Shown: positions 46,202 to 54,965, counted from the stretch's first letter. The stretch: DNA of 61,695 bases from Candidatus Solibacter usitatus (GCA_016185465.1 JACPNO010000017.1:1-61695), one strand, 5' to 3'. The notes: generated by a model not told the origin, from the sequence alone. Made by a program: numbers and translations.

Positions 46202-47185
46202 ATGACGGTTATCGACGTTCACACCCACATGCTCACGCTGGAGTGGATCGAACTCCTGGCGCGGCACGGCGGCGCGAAATACGAAGTCAAGAATACAGCT
46301 GCTAACCAGCGGGCCATTCATCTCCACGGCGCGCCGTTCATGACGCTGCTCCCCGGTATGTGGGACTACGATCTGCGCATCCAGAGAATGGATGACGCAG
46401 GCGTCGACGTTGCGATCGTCTCGCTGAGCTGCCCCAATGTGTTTTTCAATGAAGCGGTGAGTTTGCAGGCGGCTCGGCAGGTAAATCAGTCGATGGCCGA
46501 TCAGCAGCGGGAGCGGCCTGCGCGTATCCGCTGGATGGCCTCGCTGCCCTGGCAACTTCCCCAGGCAGCTAGGGAGGAATTGCAGCGCGCACACCAGGCC
46601 GGCGCCGTAGGCGTCATGGTGCTGGCCAATATCGACGGCCGTGATTTGACCGATCCGCTATTTGCTCCTGTCTGGGAAGCGATCGATGCGCTCGCGCTGC
46701 CGGTCCTGGTTCATCCCACCGCGCCGCAGGGAGTTCGCGATTTACATATGCAGGAGTTTGGCTTGATTCCGCCGGTCGGTTTCATGTTCGACACCACGCT
46801 CGCCATCTCACGCATGATTCTTAGCGGTTTTTTCGACCGCTACCCCAATTTGAAAATCATCGCCGCGCATGGCGGCGGCGCCCTGCCCTACATCGCCGGC
46901 CGCCTGGATCGCTGTCATGAAATGATTCCCGCGTGCGCGTCGGCGACCAAGGAAAAGCCCAGCCACTGTCTGCGGCGCATATATTACGACACCGTGGTGT
47001 ACGAGCTGAACGCCCTCAAGCTCTGCATCGAAGTAGCTGGTTCGCCGGAGAATGTGCTGTACGGTTCGGACTATCCCCACAACATCGGTGACATGAAAGG
47101 CTGCCTGGCGCGCGTGAATGCCCTGCCGCTGGAACAGCGCGCGCCGATTGCTGGCAAAAACGCGGAACGCCTTTTCCGCCTCTAG
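46202..47185 (+). CDS. Amidohydrolase, ACMSD-like decarboxylase
   Basis: The 327-residue TIM-barrel metal enzyme begins with the metal motif VIDVHTHM and has PVLVHPTAPQGV, IIAAHGGGALPYI and LYGSDYPHNI with the late Asp. This order is that of 2-amino-3-carboxymuconate-6-semialdehyde decarboxylase and related nonoxidative decarboxylases. ATG 46202 gives the family start; GTG 46172 adds ten residues. It follows the PQQ protein by 26 nt, and the substrate is probably an aromatic or muconate acid. Confidence 0.9.
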   Translation: MTVIDVHTHMLTLEWIELLARHGGAKYEVKNTAANQRAIHLHGAPFMTLLPGMWDYDLRIQRMDDAGVDVAIVSLSCPNVFFNEAVSLQAARQVNQSMADQQRERPARIRWMASLPWQLPQAAREELQRAHQAGAVGVMVLANIDGRDLTDPLFAPVWEAIDALALPVLVHPTAPQGVRDLHMQEFGLIPPVGFMFDTTLAISRMILSGFFDRYPNLKIIAAHGGGALPYIAGRLDRCHEMIPACASATKEKPSHCLRRIYYDTVVYELNALKLCIEVAGSPENVLYGSDYPHNIGDMKGCLARVNALPLEQRAPIAGKNAERLFRL

Positions 47186-47228
47186 CCGAGGCACCGGAAA
47201 TAACAGGTTGGGAAAATCCGCTGCCTTC

Positions 47229-47290
47229 GGTCACGGCTCGCAAAGGCGTTGTCTTGTCTTAGCGAGCCGCGACCATAGGGAGCGGTTTCC
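47229..47290. repeat. Dispersed repeat copy 2 with inverted repeat
   Basis: GGTCACGGCTCGC (47229-47241) and GCGAGCCGCGACC (47262-47274) form a 13-bp inverted repeat with one mismatch around a 20-nt loop. The right part, 47262-47290, is the reverse complement of the repeat at 25764-25792. The repeat is in the 114-nt gap between convergent genes, where it could also end transcription from both sides. Confidence 0.6.
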
Positions 47291-47299
47291 GTTACTGAA

Positions 47300-48421
47300 C
47301 TAACACTCCAACGCCGGTTCGTGACTTCGCAGAAACCAGCGGTTGAGAATCATCTCACGCGTGAACCAACGGTTGGCCAGCAGCTGCCGCGCAGCGGTGT
47401 TGATCCAGCCCTGCGGCAGGCGGCTGCCGATCCGCGTCACCCAGTGGTCTTCGGATTTCCCAAACCTTGCCGAGAGCAGCGTGCGATACGCAACAAGCTG
47501 CTGGCGGCTGTATCCGTGCGCGGTCGCGATCACTCTGGCGGCAAGCAATCCGGATTCAACGGCCGGCCGGATCCCTTCTCCGCTTTGGGAAAATGCCAAC
47601 CCGGCGGCATCGCCGATCAACAACATGCCATCCGCTACAACGTTGCGCGTCGTTCTGCCATAGAGAAGATACGCGTGCCCTGCAGGCGCGACAGGCAAGT
47701 CGAAGGTAAGCCGGTTGGTGGCTTTCAGAAAATCCAGAAATTTGGCCACGTGGCTTGAGAGTTGATGCTTATCCATCCGACCCAGGCCAACGTTTAGAAT
47801 ATTGCCCTTGCGAAAACACCAGCCGTAGCCTTTCATGTCGGCGCAGAAATAGAGTTCCGGAATTTCCGCGCGAATCGAGCAGCGGGCCTGCTGGCGCGCA
47901 TCCATCTCGAACTCGGCTTCCTGCGCTGCCACAATCGTCTCTTCTCCGAACTTGGCGCCCATGAAGCGCGCCACCGGGCAGAAATGCCCGCCTGCGCCAA
48001 CCACCAGCGGCGTTCGCATTCGCCCATTGACGATCCACGAATCCCCGCTGCGTTCTAGGCTGGTGACTGGTTCGCCTTGTAGCAGCCTTGCCCCGGAGCG
48101 TTTCAGCAGGAAATCGTCAAACTCATACCGCCGGATGCCGTAGCTGACAGGCTGGCCGTAGTCCGTTGCGACCGGCTGCCCTCCGATGCTGCCGGTTCGA
48201 AAACCGGTGATCGGCTGCAGCACATGCTGGCGGGAATATTCGGCGGGATCAATTTCGAGCTCATCCAGAACAGCGGGCGTGATCCATCCGCCACAAACCT
48301 TGTTGCGCGGAAACGTGGCTTTATCGAGGATGACGACATCCAAGCCAGAGGGGCGCAGCATCCACGCGCACGACGAGCCTGCCGGGCCACCGCCGACGAT
48401 CAGGACATCGCATGAGTCCAT
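47300..48421 (-). CDS. Geranylgeranyl-reductase family FAD oxidoreductase
   Basis: The 373-residue flavoprotein has the dinucleotide motif VLIVGGGPAGSSCAW at the start, the ATG motif-like VVGAGGHFCPVA in the middle and LLIGDAAGLAFSQSGEGI near the C-terminal third, where FAD phosphate binds. The family hydrogenates isoprenoid or other lipid double bonds. Its start overlaps the cyclopropane synthase gene by 22 nt on the same strand, so both are co-translated. A lipid-modifying role is inferred. Confidence 0.88.
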   Translation of the reverse strand: MDSCDVLIVGGGPAGSSCAWMLRPSGLDVVILDKATFPRNKVCGGWITPAVLDELEIDPAEYSRQHVLQPITGFRTGSIGGQPVATDYGQPVSYGIRRYEFDDFLLKRSGARLLQGEPVTSLERSGDSWIVNGRMRTPLVVGAGGHFCPVARFMGAKFGEETIVAAQEAEFEMDARQQARCSIRAEIPELYFCADMKGYGWCFRKGNILNVGLGRMDKHQLSSHVAKFLDFLKATNRLTFDLPVAPAGHAYLLYGRTTRNVVADGMLLIGDAAGLAFSQSGEGIRPAVESGLLAARVIATAHGYSRQQLVAYRTLLSARFGKSEDHWVTRIGSRLPQGWINTAARQLLANRWFTREMILNRWFLRSHEPALEC

Positions 48422-49653
48422 TGCGAGCGCCGTTCTTTTTGCGGCTGATCCGCGTAGAGCGAAGCACGGGTCCAGGGGAGCCGCGGACATTGCGGACCGG
48501 CAAAAACCATCTGAAATAATTGCAGCGTGCCGACTTTGAAGCCTACCAGCGACCCGGCCAGATACAGCCGCCACGCACGGGCGAACCGGGAATCGAACAT
48601 CGCGGCAACTTCGGGCTGCGATTTTTCATAGCGCTCCAGCCAGTGCTCCAGCGTTTTGGCATAGTGCAAGCGCAAATTTTCCACATCCAGCACGGAAAAA
48701 TCGTGAGGCTCCAGCATTTCCGCCGCTTCCCGCAGCGTGGGTGGATAGGCGCCGGGAAAAATACGCTTTCTCACCCAGACGCTCAAAGGATATTTGTGAT
48801 TACGCCCGATGAAGTGGATCAGTCCGCGTCCCGTCGCACCGATGGCATTATGGATGACGCGTCCAAAGTCCTTGTAGTGCTCGCGTCCGACATGTTCCAG
48901 CATCCCGACCGATACGAACGCGTCGCAGTGTCCGGATATGTTGCGGTAGTCGTCTTCGATAAACTCCACTCGATCGCTCAGGCCTTCTTCCCGGGCACGC
49001 CGGCGGGCATAAACAATTTGCTCGTGCGAGATATTGAAGGCTTTGACGGACACGCCGTAGTTCTTTGCCATGTAAAGCGCCAGGGCGCCCCAGCCGCAGC
49101 CCGCTTCCACCACGGTCTCACCAGGCCTCAAGTCGAGCTTGCGGCAAACATAGTCCATCTTGGCAAGCTGGGCTTGCTCCAGCGAGACGGTGGGCGAGGA
49201 AAAATAGGCGCACGTGTAGACCAGCTCGGAATCCAGCCAGAGCTTGTAGAACTCGGTGGTCAAATCGTAATGATGATGAATATTCCGCCGCGAGCCGCGC
49301 CGCCCATTCATCTGCATGAGCTTCAGCCAGACTGACGCCAAATGGGCAGACCAACTGTTCACTTCGGCGTTGATCAGCGATCGATAGAGCGATTCCAGAA
49401 AGTCGACCAGGTTTCCTTCCACCTCGATACGCCCTTCGGAATAGCTATCGCCAAAGCTGATCTCCGGATTCACCACCAGCCCGGCGAGCGCCCGGCGGTC
49501 GTGAATGTGTACGGTGGCAATCGGAGAACAGCCGGAAGGTGACTCCGCCGTGCCGTTGTCCAGTTTCACCCGGATTGGCATTTGACCGGTGGCGTCAAGA
49601 ACTTTTTGCAGCAGGTAGCGGTCGACAAAGGAGAAACTGGGCACAGTCAGCAT
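48400..49653 (-). CDS. Cyclopropane-fatty-acid synthase family methyltransferase
   Basis: The 417-residue enzyme has an N-terminal lipid-binding domain and a SAM domain. Family motifs include HHHYDLTTEFYKLWLD, YTCAYF, the SAM loop VVEAGCGWGALALYMAK, ISHEQ, DDYRN and VGMLEHVG. It transfers a methyl group to the double bond of phospholipid acyl chains. It is divergent from pgi across a 107-nt gap with an inverted repeat. The FAD reductase gene overlaps its 3' end. Confidence 0.92.
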   Translation of the reverse strand: MLTVPSFSFVDRYLLQKVLDATGQMPIRVKLDNGTAESPSGCSPIATVHIHDRRALAGLVVNPEISFGDSYSEGRIEVEGNLVDFLESLYRSLINAEVNSWSAHLASVWLKLMQMNGRRGSRRNIHHHYDLTTEFYKLWLDSELVYTCAYFSSPTVSLEQAQLAKMDYVCRKLDLRPGETVVEAGCGWGALALYMAKNYGVSVKAFNISHEQIVYARRRAREEGLSDRVEFIEDDYRNISGHCDAFVSVGMLEHVGREHYKDFGRVIHNAIGATGRGLIHFIGRNHKYPLSVWVRKRIFPGAYPPTLREAAEMLEPHDFSVLDVENLRLHYAKTLEHWLERYEKSQPEVAAMFDSRFARAWRLYLAGSLVGFKVGTLQLFQMVFAGPQCPRLPWTRASLYADQPQKERRSQWTHAMS

Positions 49654-49681
49654 GGCTCCAATCCTCTGTTGAGAGGTAACA

Positions 49682-49700
49682 CTGTACTACAAAAGTACAG
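49682..49700. promoter_or_regulatory. Perfect inverted repeat between cfa-like and pgi genes
   Basis: CTGTACT (49682-49688) and AGTACAG (49694-49700) are perfect 7-bp arms around ACAAA. The 19-bp symmetric site lies 29 nt upstream of the cyclopropane synthase ATG, where a dimeric repressor could sit. No box is known to me with this consensus. Confidence 0.45.
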
Positions 49701-49760
49701 CAATTACCAAGCAATTCTTGGTCCAAAACAGCATCAAGCAGGGATGCGATACTGCATCTA

Positions 49761-51437
49761 ATGACTTACAAACTCCCCAAGAAACTGGAATCTGCCGTGC
49801 AGGCGTCGCTGGACGACTGGCGCAAGAGCGGCAAGGTCGAGCGCCTCTGGCGGGGCGACGCATCGCTCTGGACCGGCGCCGACGAGGGTGCATGGCTGGG
49901 CTGGCTGACGATCACCTCCAGCCAACTCGCCCAGGTCCTGCGATTCCAACGCGTGGCCGAGGACGCGAAGGCGACAGGCTTTAAGCATGCGCTGTTATTG
50001 GGCATGGGTGGATCGAGCTTATGTCCGGAAGTCATGCGCCTGACCTTCGGCAAGATTGCCGGCTACCCGGAGTTGCACGTTCTCGACTCAACCGATCCCG
50101 CGCAGGTTCGAGCGATTGAAAAAAGCATCGATCCGGAGAGCACCATTTTTATTGTGTCGAGCAAATCGGGCGGAACCCTCGAGCCGAACATTTTCAAGCA
50201 GTACTTCTTTGAGCGTTCGAAGCAGGCAGGCAGCCGTTTCATCGCGATTACCGATCCCGGGTCGCACATGCAGCAGGTAGCCGAGAAGGATGCGTTCAGG
50301 CATATCTTCTACGGGCTGCCCACTATCGGCGGACGCTATTCGGCACTATCCGATTTCGGCATGGTGCCGGCGGCCATCATGGGAGTCGACGTCCCCAGAT
50401 TTCTCACCATAGCCGGGAAAATGGCACAGGCATGCGGTCCGGAGGTTCCGGTTGAAGAGAACCCAGGTGCGTTGCTAGGCACGGTTCTGGGCGTTCTGGC
50501 GCAGGATGGACGCGATAAAGTTACGATCGTTCCGTCGCCGGGGATCTACGATCTGGGCGCATGGCTGGAGCAATTGCTGGCGGAATCGACAGGCAAAGTG
50601 GGCAAGGGGTTGATCCCGGTGGATCGCGAGCAGCTCGGCGCGCCGGAAGTCTATGGCCACGATCGCGTGTTTGTGTACCTGCGGCTCTCCACCGCGCCCG
50701 ATGCGGAGCAAGATAAAGCTGTGGAGCGGCTGGAGCGCGCCGGCCAGCCGGTGGTGCGTATTCCGGTCACCGATCCCTATCATCTCGGCGCGGAATTTTT
50801 CCGCTGGGAGTTTGCTACCGCGGTTGCAGGCGCCATCATCGGCATTCATGCATTCAACCAGCCGGACGTGGAGGCCAGTAAAATTGCGACTAAAAAACTG
50901 ACATCCGAATACGAGCAAACCGGCAGCCTGCCCGCCGAAGCTCCGTTCTTTCAGGCCGGCGGCGTCCAGCTATTTGCCGACAAGAGCAACGCAGAGACGT
51001 TGAGAAACACGGCTGGAAAGCCAACGCTGGACGGCTATCTCAAAGCTCACATCAATCGCCTGGGCGCGGGCGACTATCTTGCGGTGCTCGGCTATATCGA
51101 AATGAACCATGCCCACGAAAAAGCGCTGCAGAGCATGCGTCACGCGGTGCGCAATGGCAAGCGTGTGGCAACATGTCTCGGCTTTGGACCGCGCTTCCTG
51201 CACTCCACCGGCCAGGCCTACAAGGGCGGGCCCAACAGCGGCGTGTTTCTGCAAATCACCTGCGATGACGCCGCCGATCTGCCGGTGCCTGGCCAGAAAT
51301 ACACGTTCGGCGTGGTGAAGGCGGCGCAGGCGCGCGGGGACCTGCAGGTGCTCGAAGAGCGTGGCAGACGGGCGCTGAGAGTACACCTGACGGATTTAGG
51401 AACGGGTTTAAAGACGATTACAGAAATATTGGGATAA
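49761..51437 (+). CDS. pgi: Glucose-6-phosphate isomerase, Tal-Pgi-fusion type without Tal half
   Basis: This 558-residue isomerase has GMGGSSLCPEVM, SSKSGGTLEPN (phosphate-binding loop), GLPTIGGRYSALSDFGMVP and later FFQAGGVQLFAD. The opening, KLPKKLESAVQASLDDWRKS, and the WTGADEGAWLGWL segment resemble my memory of the C-terminal half of bifunctional transaldolase/glucose-6-phosphate isomerases. Here no transaldolase part precedes it: only 107 nt of intergenic DNA lies upstream. It acts in glycolysis. The start could be moved, but the family match begins here. Confidence 0.9.
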   Translation: MTYKLPKKLESAVQASLDDWRKSGKVERLWRGDASLWTGADEGAWLGWLTITSSQLAQVLRFQRVAEDAKATGFKHALLLGMGGSSLCPEVMRLTFGKIAGYPELHVLDSTDPAQVRAIEKSIDPESTIFIVSSKSGGTLEPNIFKQYFFERSKQAGSRFIAITDPGSHMQQVAEKDAFRHIFYGLPTIGGRYSALSDFGMVPAAIMGVDVPRFLTIAGKMAQACGPEVPVEENPGALLGTVLGVLAQDGRDKVTIVPSPGIYDLGAWLEQLLAESTGKVGKGLIPVDREQLGAPEVYGHDRVFVYLRLSTAPDAEQDKAVERLERAGQPVVRIPVTDPYHLGAEFFRWEFATAVAGAIIGIHAFNQPDVEASKIATKKLTSEYEQTGSLPAEAPFFQAGGVQLFADKSNAETLRNTAGKPTLDGYLKAHINRLGAGDYLAVLGYIEMNHAHEKALQSMRHAVRNGKRVATCLGFGPRFLHSTGQAYKGGPNSGVFLQITCDDAADLPVPGQKYTFGVVKAAQARGDLQVLEERGRRALRVHLTDLGTGLKTITEILG

Positions 51438-51438
51438 C

Positions 51439-51545
51439 AACACATTTCTCGCAGAGACGCAGAGCACACAGAGAACGCCGAATACCTTAAGAGAATTTTT
51501 CTTGTTTTTCTCTGCGTTCTCTGCGCCTCTGCGAGAAAATGTGTT
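51439..51545. repeat. Long inverted repeat between convergent genes, possible bidirectional terminator
   Basis: A 5' arm (from 51439, AACACATTTCTCGCAGAG and onwards to about 51478) pairs with a 3' arm (about 51508-51545), with only small mismatches and one-base gaps. The arms consist of CGCAGAG and CTCTGCG words. The 3' arm runs into the stop codon of the minus-strand gene. It fits both a repeat element family and a terminator shared by the convergent genes. Confidence 0.65.
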
Positions 51546-52221
51546 ACTTGGTTTTAGTTCTCGCGTCTTCCAGGATGCGCTTCGCCCGCGACGGATTGTA
51601 CACCCCGCACGAACAAAAGCGCGCCATATAAGTAACCGCCTGCTCGGGCGTGCGCCGCCCTTCCTTCACCCAATCGATCATCTTCTTCGCCAGGCTGGTG
51701 GAAATCATGCCGTGGCCGCACATCGTGGTGAGCATGAGCACCTGGGTGTTGGGCAGCTTTTCCGTCTTCCCCTGGAATCCGAGCGAGTAGCCGACGCTGT
51801 GCCGTTGAATGCCGGCCGCGTGACAGCACTGCTCGGCGCCATCGATCGACGTCGACACGTTGACGCACAGCCCCAGCTCGGCTTCCTTCACGGTCTTGAC
51901 GAAATCCTCGGCGGCCGGACGATTGTCGAACACCGCCGCCACCGTCGTCGGCGCGTCCACGCCGTCGATCACCGCCCGGAAATCGGGCGTCATATCGCGA
52001 TGCCAGTGCGCGGTGGGCTTCATGTCCTTCGAAGGACGCATGGCTCCGCCATGGATCGCGTCGCCCAGGTTCACGGGCTTGAATGGCAGCGCCATTTCCA
52101 GAAATTTCTTTAGCTTGGGAACGCTGCCTTTGTCGTTCTTGCCGCGGCTGGGAATGGCAAACACCACGAAGTCGTCGTAAAAACTTTCGGCGTCGCCAAA
52201 GCGGTGCAAAGTATTGGTCAT
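51544..52221 (-). CDS. Unrecognised cysteine-rich protein, last gene of redox-like run
   Basis: The 225-residue protein shows no family I can name. Cysteines are clustered: GLCVN, EQCCHAAG, TTMCGHGMIS and ARFCSCGVYNP, the last two in the C-terminal 65 residues and with His nearby. Together they could hold a metal or cluster. No signal peptide or membrane segment is seen. The ATG overlaps the ferredoxin stop (ATGA), so the two are strongly coupled. It may be a partner of the ferredoxin. Confidence 0.7.
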   Translation of the reverse strand: MTNTLHRFGDAESFYDDFVVFAIPSRGKNDKGSVPKLKKFLEMALPFKPVNLGDAIHGGAMRPSKDMKPTAHWHRDMTPDFRAVIDGVDAPTTVAAVFDNRPAAEDFVKTVKEAELGLCVNVSTSIDGAEQCCHAAGIQRHSVGYSLGFQGKTEKLPNTQVLMLTTMCGHGMISTSLAKKMIDWVKEGRRTPEQAVTYMARFCSCGVYNPSRAKRILEDARTKTK

Positions 52222-53069
52222 GGGCGGGCGCCTACCGGCTCCTCCTTTTTCTGCAGCTCTTCGGCCGGATTGCTAATTCTCCCCAGGCCGATATTGGTCT
52301 TGGCGCGTTCCAGCTTGTAGCCCATGCGCTCGAGAATCGGTCCGACGATGTCGTCCTCGCCATCGGCCGCGCAGCGCGCCCCGACGCCGAGGGCGATCAC
52401 GGTGTCCACTTGTTTCTCCACTTCGCGAACCAGCAGGATGATCTCTTCGGTGCGGGCCACCGGCACCTTGATTTCGACAATGGCCGAGAGAATCTTCTCG
52501 CCCAAGATGTCCTCGCGCAGCGTGCCGGTGGCTACATCCGACATGAGCGACGTGATGGGGTTCTTCTTTTCAAACGCGACACCGGCCTTCGCCAGCACCG
52601 ACGTCATTTTCTGGATCTCGTGAAACCAGACGCCCACGCCGGGTCTGCCAAATTCGATCGTGAATCCCACTTCGCCTAACTGCACGCGGCCGCTAACATC
52701 GTTGGTTTTGACCTCCTCGGTGCCGCGCCCCTGCACGCCGGTGGATTCATGCGGCACGCGCGGATCGGAAAATGCCCGCCGGACTACGCGCGGCCAGACC
52801 AACTCTTCCGGCTCGAAAGCCGCCGTGGGGCAAACGTCGGGCTCGGGATCGAAGCGCAGCCGGACCATTTGGAACAGCTTGCGCAGTCCGCGCACCAGCG
52901 TCGGGTTCAAATGTTCCTGGCTCAGCCCGTTGAAACACGCGTAGCACTCGACGCACTCGTTGCGGTCGACCGTGGCGCGCTTGATGGTTGGGTCGATGTA
53001 GATCGCACCCATCGGGCATACATAGGTGCAGTTGCCGCAAGCCACGCATTTATCCGGATTGATTCTCAT
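52218..53069 (-). CDS. Ferredoxin-domain protein with split second cluster motif
   Basis: The 283-residue protein opens with a complete 4Fe-4S motif CVACGNCTYVCPMGAI (about 8-23). The second motif starts CVECYAC, but its fourth cysteine, in VCPTAAF, comes 34 residues later rather than three. The remaining 200 residues have no motif I recognise: GEVGFTIEFGRPGVGVWFHE, LGARCAADGEDDIVGP and a C-terminal acidic tail. It may pass electrons to the cysteine-rich partner, whose start overlaps its stop. Confidence 0.8.
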   Translation of the reverse strand: MRINPDKCVACGNCTYVCPMGAIYIDPTIKRATVDRNECVECYACFNGLSQEHLNPTLVRGLRKLFQMVRLRFDPEPDVCPTAAFEPEELVWPRVVRRAFSDPRVPHESTGVQGRGTEEVKTNDVSGRVQLGEVGFTIEFGRPGVGVWFHEIQKMTSVLAKAGVAFEKKNPITSLMSDVATGTLREDILGEKILSAIVEIKVPVARTEEIILLVREVEKQVDTVIALGVGARCAADGEDDIVGPILERMGYKLERAKTNIGLGRISNPAEELQKKEEPVGARP

Positions 53070-53102
53070 TTTCAGGCCCTCGTTGATTGGCGAAGACGAT
53101 TC

Positions 53103-54935
53103 TTATAGTACCGCAGGCTGGCCCCACACGCCGCCGAATGCCAGGGCTTCGAGGGGCTTGCGGGTGCGGGGCGCCGCTTCCGATTGCTGATGCTTAGGCA
53201 GCAGACCGGCGGGATCGCCCAGATAGCCGATGGCCACCGCCGCGCCCAATTCAAAATCTTCCGGAATGGCAAAGTTTGCACGCGCTTTCGCGGGGTCGTA
53301 GCCAGCCATAGGATGGACATGAATGCCCATGGCGGTTGCTTGCAGCATCAGATTCGCCAGCGCCATTCCGGTGTCGTGGAGCGCAAAACGGTTGGGATTG
53401 CCGTTGGAAGTGAAGGTGCGTTTGGCAACGGTAAGCAGCAGCAGCGGGGCATTCCGGGCCCAGATCTGATTCGCTTCCACCAGGCTCTCCAACAGTTTTC
53501 GATAAGTCTCCGGATCCGATTTTCGCGCGATGATGAAGCGCCACGGCTGCTCGTTCGCGCTGGACGCAGCCCAGCGCGCTGCCTCAAGCAGCAACGCCAG
53601 GTCTTGCGAGGATACCAGCCGGTCCGAAAACGCGCGCGGGCTCCAGCGCCGGCGAATCACATCCAACGTGCCTGGCAACGCCGCGGCGAGTTTGATTTCT
53701 TCAATCCCCATATTGCAATGGTAGGCTGCCGCCAGACACAAGACCGCGGCCACGACGAACGGCACGTTCCAGCCGTAAGCCCGCACCAGATACGCCAGCA
53801 GCGCCGGAGAAATCGCCCCGCCTATGTTGCCCAGGGTGTTCATCACCGCGGAAACTGAGCCGGCAAAGTCGCCGCCGATGTCGAGCGGTATGGCCCAGGA
53901 CACACCCACGGTAATCTCCAAACCAAAAACTGCAATACACGTATACCAGACGCTGGCTGTCGGGCTGTCGGTGAATGTCGCGGGCAGAATTGCCGCGGCC
54001 GCCATCAGAAAGCCGAGGACGGCAACCCCGCTGCGCGCCCGTTTCAGATTGCCGGATCGCTTGGCCCAAAGGTCGGAAATCCAGCCGCCCGCCAGATCGC
54101 CCGCCGTCCCCGCCAGTAGCGGAAGGCTGGCGTAAAAACCCATCTGCTTCAAATTAAAACCGCGGTGATCGTTGAGATATTTCGGAAACCAATCCAGGTA
54201 AACGGCAATGCAGTAGCCGTAACAGAAATACATCAGCGAAAGCGTCCACAATGTGGAGCTCGCTAAAATTACGCGCCATGGCACCGCTCTGCTGGTTCCG
54301 GCGGCCCGGCCCAAAGACGCCTGGATCAATTCCCGTTCTCCCTGATTCACGCCGGCGTGTTCCGACGGCATATCGCGGTAGTACCAGTACCACACCGCGG
54401 CCCAAAACAAACCCAGCACGCCGAAAGAGACCAGCGTCAGCCGCCATCCATACGCTGCCATCATCAGCACCACGATAGGCGGCGTGAGCGCCGCTCCCAG
54501 CCGGGAGCCGGCATGGGTGACACCCTGCGCGAATCCGCGCTCCGCCGGCAACATCCAGCGGGACAAGGAGCGGGTGGCGATGGGGAACGCTCCGGCTTCG
54601 CCCATTCCAAACAGGAAACGAAACACCACCATCGAGCCCGCGCCCCAGGCCAGCGCCGTGGCGGCGGTGAACACCGACCACCAGGAAACGATCAGCGTAA
54701 GCGCGCGCCGCGGACCGATCCGGTCGCCCAGCCATCCGCCCGGAATCTGAAACAGCGCATACCCCCAGCGAAACGCGCTCAAGATCCATCCCATGGTGAC
54801 CATGGAGAATCCCATCTCTTTTTGGATCACGGGAACGGCCGCCGCCACGTTGACGCGGTCCATGTACGTGATCATGTAGGCCACCACGGTCAGCGCAAGA
54901 ACTACATGGCGTACATGAGTAGGGCGCTGCGGCAT
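53103..54935 (-). CDS. MFS transporter fused to nitroreductase domain
   Basis: The 610-residue protein is two families in one frame. Residues 1-408 are a complete 12-segment MFS carrier (VVAYMITYMDRVNVAAAVPV, GGWLGDRIGPRRAL, FGMGEAGAFPIATRSLSRW), of the ACS type. Residues 423-610 are a nitroreductase domain: VIRRRWSPRAFSD, ANEQPWRFIIARKS, DTGMALANLMLQATAMGI and LGAAVAIGYLGDP (FMN site). Met409 (codon at 53709-53711) could be an internal start, but no ribosome-binding site precedes it. It follows the DedA-rhodanese gene by 30 nt. Confidence 0.88.
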   Translation of the reverse strand: MPQRPTHVRHVVLALTVVAYMITYMDRVNVAAAVPVIQKEMGFSMVTMGWILSAFRWGYALFQIPGGWLGDRIGPRRALTLIVSWWSVFTAATALAWGAGSMVVFRFLFGMGEAGAFPIATRSLSRWMLPAERGFAQGVTHAGSRLGAALTPPIVVLMMAAYGWRLTLVSFGVLGLFWAAVWYWYYRDMPSEHAGVNQGERELIQASLGRAAGTSRAVPWRVILASSTLWTLSLMYFCYGYCIAVYLDWFPKYLNDHRGFNLKQMGFYASLPLLAGTAGDLAGGWISDLWAKRSGNLKRARSGVAVLGFLMAAAAILPATFTDSPTASVWYTCIAVFGLEITVGVSWAIPLDIGGDFAGSVSAVMNTLGNIGGAISPALLAYLVRAYGWNVPFVVAAVLCLAAAYHCNMGIEEIKLAAALPGTLDVIRRRWSPRAFSDRLVSSQDLALLLEAARWAASSANEQPWRFIIARKSDPETYRKLLESLVEANQIWARNAPLLLLTVAKRTFTSNGNPNRFALHDTGMALANLMLQATAMGIHVHPMAGYDPAKARANFAIPEDFELGAAVAIGYLGDPAGLLPKHQQSEAAPRTRKPLEALAFGGVWGQPAVL

Positions 54936-54965
54936 GAGCCGTATTGTGGCACAAGCGAGCCGGGC

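Noticed and set aside
51439-51545. CGCAGAG repeats as a small CRISPR array
   Set aside because: The words form one inverted repeat rather than regularly spaced direct repeats with unique spacers.
53103-53711. Separate nitroreductase gene from Met409
   Set aside because: No ribosome-binding site precedes it and no stop lies between the domains. A fusion is simpler, although internal initiation cannot be excluded.
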